From: Ceratodon purpureus
Lineage: Eukaryota > Streptophyta > Bryopsida > Pseudoditrichales > Ditrichaceae
Length of the DNA stretch: 64,000 nucleotides
Direction: 5' to 3'
NCBI GenBank assembly: GCA_014871385.1
Contig: CM026430.1
Coordinates: 5,125,040 to 5,189,039, forward strand
Shown: positions 1-11,621 of the stretch, in pieces
Numbering within the stretch: position 1 is the first letter of the stretch
Layout of the letters: each line of letters opens with the position of its first letter
Made by a program: the position numbers and the translations under genes
The notes under the pieces: model-generated
Seen by the model: only the letters and a program-made list of their open reading frames with translations
Told to the model about the DNA's origin: nothing
The model's database searches: none

Positions 1-817
1 ACTCATGTAAGAGATAGTCCTGGTGGATACTTCACTAATGAACATGGGAGTCTGTACCTCATGATTAGCCGGCTCATAAGCTGGCTCTCGTGTCTGGTGA
101 CGCCTAAGTCAAGCCCAACTTGTCTTATGACTGGGTCCCATGACGAGTCGGGGAAGTCAGTCACATGGAACATACAAAGGGAATATGAAAAAAGCTCCTT
201 GTGAGTGTCTGGCTTGGGCGACTCACGGAAGAATTTAAAGCGCCTAGTACAAGAAAGACTGATCGAAGTCTGAGGCGAGTAGGTGACTAGAATTTAGTTC
301 CGTAAGGAGGAGAGGCGGGGGCAGAGAAGAGCACCGAGGAGGGTTACGTTATTATGGCTAGATTTTAAACAAGAGCTTGCGGATTCAATTGATGAGTATC
401 ACCGTCCAGGTTGGTAATCCAGTCTGATTTTACTTTATTGCTTCCCGGGTATGTGTTGCATTATCTGGATTGTTAATTGTGCCATGGAAGGTGAAGTCCT
501 GTACCATTTGATCAAGCGTAGATAGATAGTTCCTCGGATAGTTCCATCTTCATATATTGGTTAACTTCCATCTTCATATATTGGGAATCTTGAAGTTTTT
601 AGTTGCTGGAGCCAATTAAATTGAAATGAGACTCTGGAAGTGAGTGCTAGCTTGTGTACTTCCTAAGGTTGCAGTTTGGCGAAATGAACTCACAATAAAC
701 AATCTGAAAGCACCTGCATTCTTTTGTTTCCATTTGTTGAATATATAGTTTTTCATCAAAAGACGATCAGAACGTTTGTTTGAGTTCCTCCGGGGTACCG
801 TAGGGTGTTTCTTGATG

Positions 818-1145
818 TTTTCCCAAGAGGTATAACCATATATCAAGGAGTATATCCAGCACAAGTAGGTCACAGAGAGGTATCCCCGGCTGGGGTTAGG
901 ATGCGGTTACGGACTCACTTCAATGGTTCCATCATTGAAACCGAAGTTTCACGCACGTGAAGACTGTTAAAATTGTCGGTGTAGTACCGAATATCGGTGT
1001 TTGGTGTCAGTTTAGGGTGGGGCTGTCGTCATGTGCTTCACTCTAGATTCCTGTGCATAGGCTGCATTAATCATTAAGAGTGGGTGAAAGTTTAGTCTCG
1101 CAGAGGATCCCCGATTGAGATTGCTACAGTGCACTTCCTGAAACT
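818..1145. repeat. Diverged direct duplication, copy 1
   Basis: This stretch aligns by eye to 1416-1700 about 595 bp downstream. Shared blocks in the same order include ATCCAGCACAAGT, TGCTTCACTCT and a CTGCATTAATCA / CTATATTAATCA block. Divergence is substantial, with several indels, so the duplication is old. Boundaries are approximate. Confidence 0.65.
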
Positions 1146-1415
1146 TGGCCGGTGAAGGAACCGCCGCCTTGTCTCGAAGTTGCTCGCTCTAATGAGAGAT
1201 TAGGCAGCTAGGTTACAAAATCTGTAATTAAGAGAGATCATGAGAGAGATAAATTTAGGGTCGTGAAGGATTGAGATTCAACAGGACTTCCGGAGCCGCT
1301 ATCGAGCCCTGGGTTGAACTCTTCTTTTTCTTATCACTTCACAAAGTGCAGGTGATCACTAGACTGAGCATCAAGATTGTACGATGCATGCATACATAAC
1401 TCCCTCGATACGACA

Positions 1416-1700
1416 CTTCCCCTGGGTTATTACCATCAGGAAGAAGATCCAGCACAAGTGGGTCACAAAGTGGTATTAAGATACCCTTCAAATGACTTAC
1501 TACAATGGCTCCACTGTAGCAAGCGATGGTCGAATATGTAATTCATAAGGTGTTTGGTGTACATAACAAGTAAGGCTGTCTACAAATGCTTCACTCTGGA
1601 CTCTTGTGCACAAGCTATATTAATCACCTGAAGTGGGTCGAACTAAACGGTCTCGGATTCAGACATCCGCGTTTCGTTCCAGTGCACGAATTTCCTTCAG
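1416..1700. repeat. Diverged direct duplication, copy 2
   Basis: Second copy of the block at 818-1145, in the same orientation. It lies about 350 bp before the likely first exon of the subtilase, so it could be a duplicated upstream regulatory segment or an old non-coding repeat. Nothing in it looks coding. Confidence 0.65.
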
Positions 1701-2046
1701 GAGATTAAACTGCTTGGCTTGAATTAATCACTATCACCAAGAAGCCCCTGTGGCTCTCAATCTACGAGTCAGGCGCTAGGCCCAGTTGAACGACTAATGA
1801 TGTGGTGTAACTAAGTTAAACTCGACTTAGCATTCTGATGTAGGGGAAGTACAATGTTTTCTTCGCATAAGTAGAGTACCACTCTGGATAGATCATGTAC
1901 ATATTTGATCCTTCTATTCAAGATCTAAGGTAAAACCTCTCTGACAACTCAAGGCAATGCGAAGGAATAAATCACTTAAATCGAGCGTGCTTTGAATCAT
2001 GCCACGATGTCAATACATCATCTGCCATGCTCTCTCCGTATACTCA

Positions 2047-4577
2047 ATGGTAAGTACAAGTTATACATCAGCAGGACAGAAGTCAGCTGAAAATTGGACT
2101 CTCCATTCTCAGACTGCTCTAACAACATACGGCTTTTGTTTCAGCACCGCCGACCGAAGATGGACATGATTGCTGCGCGAATCGTCCTCCTGGGGTTATG
2201 GATGCTTGTGGCGGGGCATTGGGGTCAAGCCTCGCCAGTGCACATCGACTTGAACGATAGAAGATTGTTAGCGCCAACAGCCGGAGAGTATCATGGCGAC
2301 ACCGGGACCTATATTGTTCACATGGACAAAAGCTCTACTCATAGCTTATTGGCTCCCCTTGAGACACCCTTGTCAAGGTATAGCCAGCTGTTGCAGACCT
2401 TGAAGCAGGACATGACCTTGGTCGTGAATGGCAAACCAGCGACGCTTCCAATACATGTTTACAGCTCCGTGTGCCAAGGATTCTCAGCCCGCCTTACCTC
2501 GCAGGAAGCGGCAGCCTTGAGGAAGATGACTGGAGTCCTCGCAGTCTATCCTGACGCCATCCGATATCAACATACCACTCGGACTCCGGAGTTTCTAGGA
2601 TTGAGTAGCTCCAATGGGCTTTGGCCCGACAGCCACTTCGGGGATGACGTGATCATAGGAGTTCTGGATACAGGGGTGTGGCCCGAGAGAGACAGCTTCA
2701 GTGACGCGGGGCTGGGGCCCGTTCCTGCGCGTTGGAAAGGGATTTGTGAAACCGGTAAGGACTTCAACGTATCTCATTGCAACAACAAACTGATCGGTGC
2801 CAGATACTACGTTGCTGGATATGAGGCCGCCTTGAATGCGACGGGGAAGCCCTTGAACGAGAGTCTGGAGTCAAGGTCACCAAGAGACACGGATGGACAT
2901 GGAACTCACACGGCATCCACAGCTGCTGGCTCAGAGGTACCCGGCGCAAATCTGTTCGGATTGGCCAATGGCACTGCACGAGGGATGGCACCGAAGGCTC
3001 GAATCGCGGTTTACAAGGTCTGTTGGATTGGTGGGTGTCATGATTCTGACATTCTTGCAGCATTTGATCAAGCAGTAGCAGATGGGGTGGACATCATCTC
3101 CCTTTCAGCTGGCGGGCCAGCTCTTCGGTACAATGCAATTGCAATAGGTGCCTTTGGGGCCATGGAGAAGGGAGTGTTTGTGTCTTGCTCCGCTGGAAAC
3201 GAAGGCCCTGGGCTGGGAACGGTTGAGAATTTTGCACCATGGATAATGACAGTAGCAGCAAGTACGATAGACAGGGACTTCCCTGCCAATGTCATACTAG
3301 CCAATGGCCAGATTCTTCAAGGACAATCGTTGTATGTTGGGAAAGGTTTGCCTAGCAACGTCACCCAAATGATCACGGGAGCTGATGCTACCACAGGTAA
3401 TGTAACTGACAGTACCTTGTGCGCGCCTGGTTCGCTGAATCCGGCCTTTGTGACGGGGAAGATTGTCGTGTGCAAGCGAGGAGTAATTGACCGTGTCGTA
3501 AAAGGAGCTGTAGTACTGGCTGCCGGGGGTGCAGGGATGATCCTTTACAATGGTGCCGCAGATGGAGGTGGGGTAGTGGCTGATCCCCATGTCTTGCCAG
3601 CAATACATGTGGATGCCAAAATGGGCGTCAACATTTTAGCATACATGAAAAGCACCGCAACACCCATTGGCAATATCCAATTTCAAGGGACGCGATACAA
3701 TGTGAAAGCACCGATTGTAGCTGACTTTTCGTCACGAGGGCCTAGTGTTGTGAATCCTCAAGTTGCAAAGCCAGACATTACAGCACCCGGAGTGAACATC
3801 CTTGCAGCTTGGACCGGAGCAGCTGGACCAACAAATTTGGAATTTGACACGAGGAGAGTGAATTTCAATATCATCTCTGGAACGTCTATGTCGTGCCCGC
3901 ATATCAGTGGTCTTGGAGCGTTGCTAAAAGCGGCTCACCCAGATTGGGGCCCGGCGGCAATTAAGTCGGCCATGATGACCACCGCCACCATCCGCGACAA
4001 TGGACAGGTGGACGTTATTACCGATCAGTTTGACGGGGCAGAAGCAACTCCTTTGCAATATGGATCTGGGCATGTGCGGCCGGAAATGGCGTTGGATCCT
4101 GGTTTGGTGTATGATCTAGGCTTCCAAGACTACGTAAATTTTCTGTGCGCATCAAACTACACGGCACGTGCTATCGAACTATTCACTACAACTCACAATG
4201 AGACAATCACGTGCCCGAGATCTCCCATTCGAGTGGAGGACCTAAACTATCCTTCATTTGTAGCAATTTTCACACAACCTCCATCCATGTTGAGCATTAC
4301 AATGAACATGACGAGGACAGTTACAAATGTGGGTAATGCAAATGCCACTTACAGAGCTCAGATTGTTCAACCCCCAGACACGGTGATTACGGTTTACCCA
4401 GATGTTCTGAGCTTCAGCGCCGTGAATGAGAAGAAGAGTTTCACTATTGAAGTGACGACAGTGAACGCTCCCAGTGCCACCCAGTCTAATGTTCCTGTGT
4501 TTACGTTTGGGTTTCTTGTGTGGACAGATGGAGTTCGTGCTGTACAGAGCCCAATATCTATTATTGTGTTCAAGTAG
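2047..4577 (+). CDS. Secreted subtilisin-like serine protease (subtilase, S8A, plant SBT type)
   Basis: Proposed as join(2047..2049, 2145..4577). If the intron is not used, translation starts at the ATG at 2160 (805 aa). Counting from 2160, a basic start and hydrophobic stretch (IVLLGLWMLVAG) form a signal peptide. Then comes an I9-type propeptide (GTYIVHMDKSS), and a peptidase domain with D170 (VLDTGVWPE), H247 (DGHGTHTAST), oxyanion N347 (SAGNEGP) and S576 (GTSMSCPH). A protease-associated insert lies between N347 and S576, and a fibronectin-III-like domain closes the protein. Length and order are typical of plant SBT proteases, which act in the cell wall or apoplast after removing their propeptide. 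All catalytic residues are present, so it is probably active. Apart from the start-codon intron, the coding region is uninterrupted. The substrate cannot be inferred. Confidence 0.95.
2050..2144 (+). other. Probable intron at the start codon of the subtilase gene
   Basis: A strong donor, ATG|GTAAGT, sits at 2050. A branch-point-like CTAAC lies at 2118-2122, followed by the acceptor TTTTGTTTCAG ending at 2144. Splicing would join the ATG at 2047-2049 in frame to the codons for HRRPK and then the ATG at 2160. The first coding exon would then contribute only the start codon. Confidence 0.6.
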
Positions 4578-4858
4578 CAAGTGTAAAATACTTGCCAGTT
4601 ATAGATTTGCTCGTGACACTTGTAAAACCTGGAACACGAGAATTTGGTCGGTCATTAGTAGTCTGGATTTTTTGTTCTTCTTGGATATACTTTCTTGGAA
4701 ATTTGAATCATGTTGGCAATAAGTTTCAAGAGCAATGTTTTCTGCAAATGATTTTAAAGTTCAGTTCATGGCTGTTATGACCGTTGTAACTGAACCAGTA
4801 CAACTCAGAAAAATTCATTTTTAGATAATTTGCTCATTGCTCCAACCAGCCATGTTAC

Positions 4859-5008
4859 AACCAGTGTTGGTCTGGTATGGCATCTTTCTACAGTGAAATC
4901 TTGGACAGTGGTTCATTTTAAATACCCGTTTGAGGTCCACGGGTATTTAGAATGAACCACTGTCCAAGATTTCACTGTAGAAGATGCCATACCAGACCAA
5001 CACTGGTT
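4859..5008. repeat. Near-perfect 70-bp inverted repeat with an 11-nt loop
   Basis: The left arm is 4859-4928, the right arm 4940-5008 and the loop 4929-4939. The arms pair throughout except for one extra T in the left arm (near 4886) and one G-U type position near 4917. A transcript from either strand would fold into a stem of about 69 bp. It could be a foldback element, a young miRNA or siRNA precursor, or an inverted duplication. Confidence 0.9.
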
Positions 5009-5664
5009 ACAACAGTCCAGCTGATTTTAACCAGAGCATATTCTATAACTCAGCAATGCATATATGTGTGGTCCCATGCAATTTAAATAATTTTTTGGGC
5101 TCCTGGAAGAACTGTTGCCCCTCTTTTGTGTGACAGGTTAAGAAACAAGAAAGTTGTCACGAACTTACCAAAAACTGTAACATTTCATGATCTCAAATGC
5201 AGCTATGGACATAAGGTAGCAGTACCCATTCATGCCAGCAACCCATTCCTGCCAGCTACAATTTGACCAAAACGTGCCTCCTTGTGAACCTAAACTTGAA
5301 CATAAGTATATTGAAATTTCACTAGAATCAATGAGATGGAACCAATGAGATGGAAGCATTAACAAGTTTTGTCCACAGGTTTCTTCTGTCACTTTTGGGT
5401 AAGTCTAGAGTTATGAATAGGTGTCTACAACACCTTCACTTCAAAAATTTGTGTAAAATTGCTCTTACCTCCAAAAATTCTGATTCCAAGACCAAGCACT
5501 TCCTCTCCAATTTGCTAACACATTCATGATTTCACTTCATGCTCTTTGCACTCCCAGGTTCCCAAAATCCTTATTCTGGCAGGAATGGGTACTGCTACCT
5601 TAGTAAATCGAGCAACGAACAAACGAACCATTTGAGGTCGCGGAGCTGCGGCAGACGACAACCC

Positions 5665-5866
5665 GACACTGGGAACGAGATTGGGAACCGTGTTCGCATA
5701 AACTGAGCTGGGAACTTGATAGAAACGAAGTCGGGAACAGGGATGGGGAACAGGATAGGGAACAAGGTAAGGAACAGCCTTGGGAACGCACTTGGAACGT
5801 TTAGAGAACACTGAGAAACGAGATCAAGAGTGGGAACAAAATTGGGAACAAGATTGGGAACAGAGG
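5665..5866. repeat. Degenerate GGGAAC tandem repeat
   Basis: About a dozen GGGAAC or GGAAC cores occur in 200 bp, spaced roughly 12-20 bp, with flanks like ATTGGGAACAAGAT. The core is the same throughout but the spacers vary, so this is a decayed minisatellite. It lies about 200-400 bp upstream of the bS16 start codon, in the likely promoter. Confidence 0.75.
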
Positions 5867-6040
5867 GGAGATGGAGAGCATGATCCAGAAGCAGTCGGAG
5901 CCCACAGAGAGATTGCAGGGGCGATGGCATTGGTGATGTGACCCAAATTCAGCCAAGGCATTCCATTTTGCTACAACTGCGTTTGTGGGTTGCGTTCGCA
6001 GGAGCATTTCCGCACTTGGGTCTGTGACTTTTACGCCTCG

Positions 6041-6079
6041 GGAGAGGGAGGGAGGGAGAGAGAGAGAGAGAGAGCGAGG
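6041..6079. repeat. GA-rich tract in the bS16 leader
   Basis: A GGGA/GA repeat ends six bases before the bS16 start codon. Such purine tracts are common in plant 5' leaders and core promoters. Confidence 0.8.
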
Positions 6080-6084
6080 GCGCA

Positions 6085-7506
6085 ATGGCTGCAGCTGCTG
6101 TGACTTCGTCCATGGCGTCGCTGTCGCTCCGAGGCTCCTCGTTCCGGGAGTTTCATGGCTTGGTCGCGCAGCCCTCCGCCCGCCCTGCAATGCCGTCTCC
6201 CGCTCAAGGTAACCCTTTGAAGATTTTGAAGGATTCGCTGTTTGTAGTTTCTCTACCTGCCGGGGTGAAGTCCATGAGGTTTTTGAGTCTGTGGAGTTGT
6301 TTTCTGTGAAAATTCAGTGTGGTTACGGCTACTCCATCCCTGAATGCTGTGCATCTTTTCCTGGTTTTTTCCTGATTTTTTTCGATTTTTTGGGGGTTTA
6401 GTGGGTTTTAGTGGGGTTCTTTGGGTTTTGAGTGAAGAAATTATCAGTTGTGAGGAGTTTGTTCCACTTTCTGTGGTTGGGAATCTGCATAATATGGTTT
6501 TGAGATACACATAGTTTTGATTTAGTGATGATTGCTTTCTTTCTTCGAATCTTGGTTCTTTTGAGGTTTGGTATATTGTTGGGCCAGGCACAGTAGGCAT
6601 TGGTGGTGTTTGCATTACAGGATAAGGGTACAGAGGTTATATGCTAATTTGAGCCTGTCTTTCTTTTTTAGGTCTGGATGGATATGGATTTCATTAGTCT
6701 TTGTTAACGAGATTTTTATGAGTTGTGGTGAGTGCAGGTGTGATGAGGAAGCCGTTGAAGGTAGAGGCTGCAGGAGAAGGGTTGGCTGGAAAGGGAGCAG
6801 TGCGCATTAGGCTGGTGCGTTTTGGGAGGAAGAAGCTTCCTTACTACCGAATTATCATCGCCAACAGCCGTTCTCGTCGTGACGGACGGTTTTTGGAGAT
6901 GGTTGGCCACTACAACCCCATGCCTGGTAAGGATTCTCTCGAATGCAAGCATTTCTCTCCTTAATCTTGTACAGATTAGAGTTTCTGGCAATGCCATGAG
7001 AATCTCCTCGTCTGTGAGACCCAGAGTACTTTGAAACAATTCTATGCAAGAGCTCTGTTTGCTGATGTTTCCTTTTTGTTTTTTAAAGGTTATAATGTGT
7101 CCACTCTATTTCGAAAGCTGAAGAGTCTGTTATTGGTCATGAATACTATGAATGTGAAATCAATTTTCTCTCTTTTCTGTTGCAGATAAGAATGGCGAGA
7201 AGGATATTAAGGTCAACGGCGAGAGAATCAAGTAAGTCTTACTTTCACACATCTGCAATTGCTACCCTAACTAGTCATGCTGCCCTATTGGTATATGGAA
7301 ATTCGTTTGTGTCTGTGTTGTAAGGATTTGGATTAACATGTTGTTTCAAGTAAATGGTAATGATGCTCATATTTCTTACTTTCGTTTATAGGTACTGGTT
7401 GTCAGTCGGAGCTCAACCATCAGACACAGTGAGAAACATTCTTTACAAGCAAGGAGTCATGACCCCTCCTAACTCTCCTGTGCCCGCTCCTGCTGCTGAA
7501 GCCTGA
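6085..7506 (+). CDS. RPS16: Organellar ribosomal protein bS16 with N-terminal transit peptide
   Basis: Four exons: join(6085..6208, 6738..6926, 7186..7231, 7392..7506), 157 aa. Frames join cleanly at every boundary. Exon 1 encodes a Ser/Ala/Arg-rich, acid-poor extension typical of a plastid or dual transit peptide. Exon 2 opens the bS16 core ([18 protein letters not shown], then [16 protein letters not shown]), and exons 3-4 carry [19 protein letters not shown]. bS16 is a small-subunit protein binding the 5' domain of 16S rRNA. Plastid rps16 is absent from moss and liverwort plastomes, so a nuclear copy must supply it. The targeting sequence sits in its own exon, and the other three exons match the gene at 13460 in intron position and phase. 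Plastid rather than mitochondrial targeting is inferred. Confidence 0.93.
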
Positions 7507-9365
7507 GCTTTTCGATCTGTGGAGAATCTTTTTCAGATTTGTAGAACATTATCAGCCCAAACGCTAAGTTAGAAATGCCGAAAGCTTTTGACGATCCGAC
7601 CGTCATTGTTGTTGCCAAGCATGAACGAATTCAATTTTACTTTCTCTTTGTCGACTTCACAACTATTCTAATGAATTCATAGGAGTAATTTTGCATCATT
7701 GATTGTGTTTTCGCACTAGTGACTGAGTGGATGAGGAACATGATTAGGTGTTGGTTATTTGTGTTGTCATACTGCTCCTTGAGATACTACAGCTGATAAC
7801 TGTGTGTCGCACGTCTCACCTGCGTGCATCAGCAGCAGCGGGATGTTATTATTGTCGGAAGAAATCAGGGCATGGCGACTAGATCGAGCCTGTTACATCA
7901 TGTAACGAGACATGGATACATTGAACAGAGTTTCCGGCGCAGGGTTGTCTTGGTGTAGAGCCTTCTTCACATGAGGATGGGATAGTGTGTAGCCTTCAAA
8001 AATCTCTAGCTTTTGCAAATAATTTATCATTGGCAGTCGTGTCTGCAATGCATAAACGGCATCAGGATTTTCAAAATGGGAGCCATATACGTTTCGTAAA
8101 CAAGCCGGTTAGTAACTAATGCAGAATTGGGGGAATTGCCTTGATTTTCATCATTGACAGGTTACTTTACCATGCTTCGCAGAGCAGATGGGGGAAGTGT
8201 AAGACGTCCTCTTCATGATCCGTGGATCAAATTCAAGCTCACATGAGCACTGACAACAGTCATAAACGCAGTGTACATTATTCCTTTCTATACCCCCAAT
8301 TACCTGTAGAACGCAGTCTACTTCACCTCGGAAATCCACATGGTACTTGTCACGAAAACTCGCTGTAAGATAATTATCGGAATACTCGCTCTGGTCCAGA
8401 GATTAATTATTGGAGTTCTTGTGCAAGGAAAGAAGGCTTCAACAAGAGCAACTTGAAATAGAACTCGTTGCTAAGCAAGCATCAAAAAACAGATGCATTC
8501 CGTCATTCATAATCTAGCAACCACTAGTCTACATTCGTTGTAACGTGGGAAACGAACCTAGAATTCAACCAAGGACGATGAACAACAGGTTTTTAATTGT
8601 ATGGAATATGGAACGTGGCTTAGGATGGAGGGCTAATGTGCCAGATTTGAGATGCAATTGATCATTAGCTTGTGTGAATATGTTTCCAATACTATTGCAA
8701 AGACATTCAGAAGATTGCAGGTTTACATGGTTGTTGACATCGATGCCAATGACTACAAGATTTCCTCGATGCCCAGTAGTGATGATTTTGAAGCTTCACC
8801 TCCCATGACAACCGATCGATGGCGGACGATTAAGCAGATCTTCCCAGAGGGCCATTCAGAAATGACATCCCTGGGTAATTTCATGCTGAACACTTTCTCA
8901 GACCAGATTCAAATCCATTATTAACAGATATTCAAAGACGGGACTCAAACAACAGAATCAGCTATACATCGAACTCAGATGACTAAATGGGTTGACATGG
9001 AAATGAAATTTTGACAGGTCTCTAGATAATTTGTACTTTGTACTCTGATAAATTTGATTTCAGGTTCTTTAACTAGTCGGCAGCACTTCCTTTACAGTTC
9101 ACGACTAGTGTTCTGCTAATCATCTACAAAATAATGTTGTCTCAATATAATACATGTCCCCGAACACATCACTAGGTTTAGGGTTTAAATTGGCATTCGC
9201 AGTGACGGCAGTGACGGCCTTTAAGATGCTGTATCTCTTCAGGTCGTACTAAGCTCTTACGTGGAAGCCTGCTTCTTCCTTTGGACCTTGACTCAAGTTC
9301 ACTCAGAGCTCCCCTCCAGTCATCAAACAACGATACTGAAATCAATGAAACCCTCAGATCAGTTA
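7507..9365. other. Region between convergent bS16 and F-box genes
   Basis: This holds the 3' UTR of the plus-strand bS16 gene and that of the minus-strand F-box gene. The short open frames at 8151-8339 and 8652-8924 have no recognisable domain, and nothing else stands out. Confidence 0.55.
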
Positions 9366-10559
9366 TCAGATATCCACGATGTCCAAGACGTCGTCACCAA
9401 TATCTTCACCATCATCGGGTAATTCGGATACAGCACGCCTAATTCCCAGCATGTCATGTGGGGCTTTAAATATCTCCCACGTCTTCATCGCCAAATTGCA
9501 AAGACACATCACTTGAGGCTGGTCATATTCGCAGTGCTGATAGTGCCATGCAACCACAAGAACATATTCGCCACAGAAGCTCGACCATATTGCATGATCA
9601 GCACGTTTAAACCATTTGTTGTAAAACCCAGATGGCATGCGAATATACTCCCTCCACTCCTGTGACGAAGCCTCCAATTCACAAATTGAAACTGAATCAT
9701 TCCCACCCTCGTCGTAATGTTCAGACAAGGTAAACAGGCGCTCTTGCCACGTTCCCAGCGACCCACCATACGTCCTGCTTGCAGGAATTTGCTCAGGTGG
9801 ATTAAGTTGACTCCAAACGCTCCTCTGTAGATCATACACCATGATGATGTCAGGGGCGACAGATCTGATGTACAATTTACTATTGACGCTGGCGCATGTT
9901 GTAAGGTGAGGAGGCTTCCTGCGACAAGGTCTGGCGGGTTCTGTCGTCCATTTGTTGGTCACAGAGTCATAAATCTGGGTACCGATCTCAGTGTCCCCTC
10001 GGATGACCTTAAATGTGTGCGGTGTGACTGTTGTATCCACCACCATACCATCCCACGAAAATTCTTGCTCCAGCCTCGGGAGCGGGGGAAGTAGATGCTC
10101 CTTACTTGTATGTACATCGAAAACGTACAGCTGAAGCTCCCTAAACATTAGATTCGAGTCTGAGCTGTAGAGCAAGCCATTGACCGCAAAGGCAGGCACA
10201 GGGGGCTTCAATGGAGCATGCCGCTGTCCCAGTCGCTTCCACACCCACTTTCCGTGAGAGATGTTGAACGCCAGAATGTTTGGTCTAGACCAACTATATG
10301 GCATCGAGACGAAATAAGGACTCGGAATAGGATCCTTGAAGCCACGCCGCTCACACGCGATCCGGTTCCAGCGTTTACACACAACTCGCAGAAGGAAGAA
10401 CTGTTGAAGTGGCAGCTTCTCGTACACCATCTCTAAATCTATATGGTTCTGCAAGTCTCCCCATATCGCTACATCCATATCATTCTCCCTACCCTCTGAA
10501 GCGCCAGTCCCAATCTCCCGAACCTCCTTGCCCTTCAGCTTCACCTTACTCGAAGCCAT
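9366..10559 (-). CDS. F-box protein with kelch-like/beta-propeller C-terminal half
   Basis: The start is the ATG at 10559 (397 aa). The frame is open farther upstream, but that part looks like leader after a splice acceptor. After a short polar N-terminus, residues about 33-70 match an F-box (IWGDLQNHIDLEMVYEKLP, then LRVVCKRWNRI). The rest has spaced motifs such as LQLYVFDVHTSKE, TQIYDSVTNKW and IMVYDLQRSVWSQL, consistent with degenerate kelch or FBA-type repeats. F-box proteins join SKP1-cullin1 ubiquitin ligases and use the C-terminal region to select substrates. The tail is acidic (PDDGEDIGDDVLDI). The coding region has no intron. The target is unknown, and the exact class (kelch versus FBA) is uncertain. 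Confidence 0.85.
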   Translation of the reverse strand: MASSKVKLKGKEVREIGTGASEGRENDMDVAIWGDLQNHIDLEMVYEKLPLQQFFLLRVVCKRWNRIACERRGFKDPIPSPYFVSMPYSWSRPNILAFNISHGKWVWKRLGQRHAPLKPPVPAFAVNGLLYSSDSNLMFRELQLYVFDVHTSKEHLLPPLPRLEQEFSWDGMVVDTTVTPHTFKVIRGDTEIGTQIYDSVTNKWTTEPARPCRRKPPHLTTCASVNSKLYIRSVAPDIIMVYDLQRSVWSQLNPPEQIPASRTYGGSLGTWQERLFTLSEHYDEGGNDSVSICELEASSQEWREYIRMPSGFYNKWFKRADHAIWSSFCGEYVLVVAWHYQHCEYDQPQVMCLCNLAMKTWEIFKAPHDMLGIRRAVSELPDDGEDIGDDVLDIVDI

Positions 10560-10580
10560 ATTGTTAATTTTCTGGAGGTC

Positions 10581-11515
10581 CTGCACCAACAAACCAACCG
10601 CAATCCTTCAGGTAAATCACAATTGACACAAGCTGATAATCACTCAGACCAGACAAGCAAACCGATTATTCGCCCCAAATTCTATCAGGGTTTGCAAAAA
10701 GAACTACATCTAAGGTGCTCAAACATATCTTTTTCTTCGTTCGAAACAAGGGAAACAGATTGAAGTTCAGCTGCCAGGGATCACTTCGAAGGACTCAAAC
10801 TTGTATTCATTGCCTTCAGAAGTAGCACCACGATCTTCCCGAGGAACACTATCATTGAAAATTGTGCGACTACGACAACGACAACGTTTCATACCTTCCC
10901 TTCATCAAAGAGCTTCTGGTAATTTCCATAATCTACCCAGCTTTACATCGTGGCACTAAACCCAATCGTAGCAGCAGAATGGAACTCGAACAACTGCTCT
11001 TCGCTAAAGCCAAAACCCAGTTGCACAATTCAACTAAGCTAACACTCTTAACACCAACGTCTATCAATTGACACAGAAAACTCAAAATCCAACAACGCTA
11101 CTCCGATTAGGGTCACGTACAAGAAATCAAAAACCGAAATCAAAAGCTAGAATCCAGTCCTGCACTTCATCATCGGACGCGCAACCGCGACCAAAAACAA
11201 TCACCACAACATCCACTCCACGCAATTCATCCCAAATCCTCATAACCATAACAACCAACACCCTAATCGATCATCACAACCCTGAACCCATACCGACTCC
11301 CACATCAAAAGAAACCCTCCCCAAGCTCCACGAACGCACCAAAAACTGCTCCTCCTCAACACTCCCCCGCAAAGTCACCATACTCATCACAACCAAAACC
11401 CTCCCCCACATGAAAAATAAACTCACCCCGAAACTTCCCAACTCCACTCCCTACTCCACCAAACCACTCCAAACTCCCCCAACCTGACAAGCTCCAAAGC
11501 TCACGCGAGACTTAC
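10581..11515 (-). other. Probable 5' UTR intron of the F-box gene
   Basis: On the minus strand, a donor ATGA|GTAAGT at 11515 and an acceptor GTTGGTGCAG ending at 10581 could bound a 935-nt intron. The acceptor is 21 nt before the start codon. Open frames seen inside it on the plus strand are Pro/Thr-rich and look like composition artefacts. Confidence 0.45.
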
Positions 11516-11621
11516 TCATGCAGCTGATCAAAACTCAACCCGCCCCCTCGCCCAGGCCTCAATGAAACGCCACCTGCATAGATGATCTGGGCGTGGGCCA
11601 ATCTCGCCAAACTCCAGCCCA

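Larger units (their letters stand above)
1..2046. other. Intergenic region upstream of the subtilase gene
   Basis: I see no convincing gene here. The open frames are short, without domains, and stop quickly. The stretch holds a diverged direct duplication (entries at 818 and 1416) and presumably the promoter and leader of the subtilase gene. Confidence 0.6.
4578..6040. other. Intergenic region between the subtilase and bS16 genes
   Basis: It contains the 3' UTR of the subtilase, a long inverted repeat (4859-5008) and a GGGAAC-rich degenerate repeat (5665-5866). I see no supported gene; the open frames on either strand are short and low in complexity. Confidence 0.6.

Noticed and set aside
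8652-8924. 90-aa open frame between the bS16 and F-box genes
   Set aside because: No domain, no splice context, and it lies in probable 3' UTR or intergenic DNA.
11068-11487. 139-aa Pro/Thr-rich open frame on the plus strand
   Set aside because: It lies within the proposed leader intron of the minus-strand F-box gene, has biased composition and no domain, so it looks like a composition artefact.
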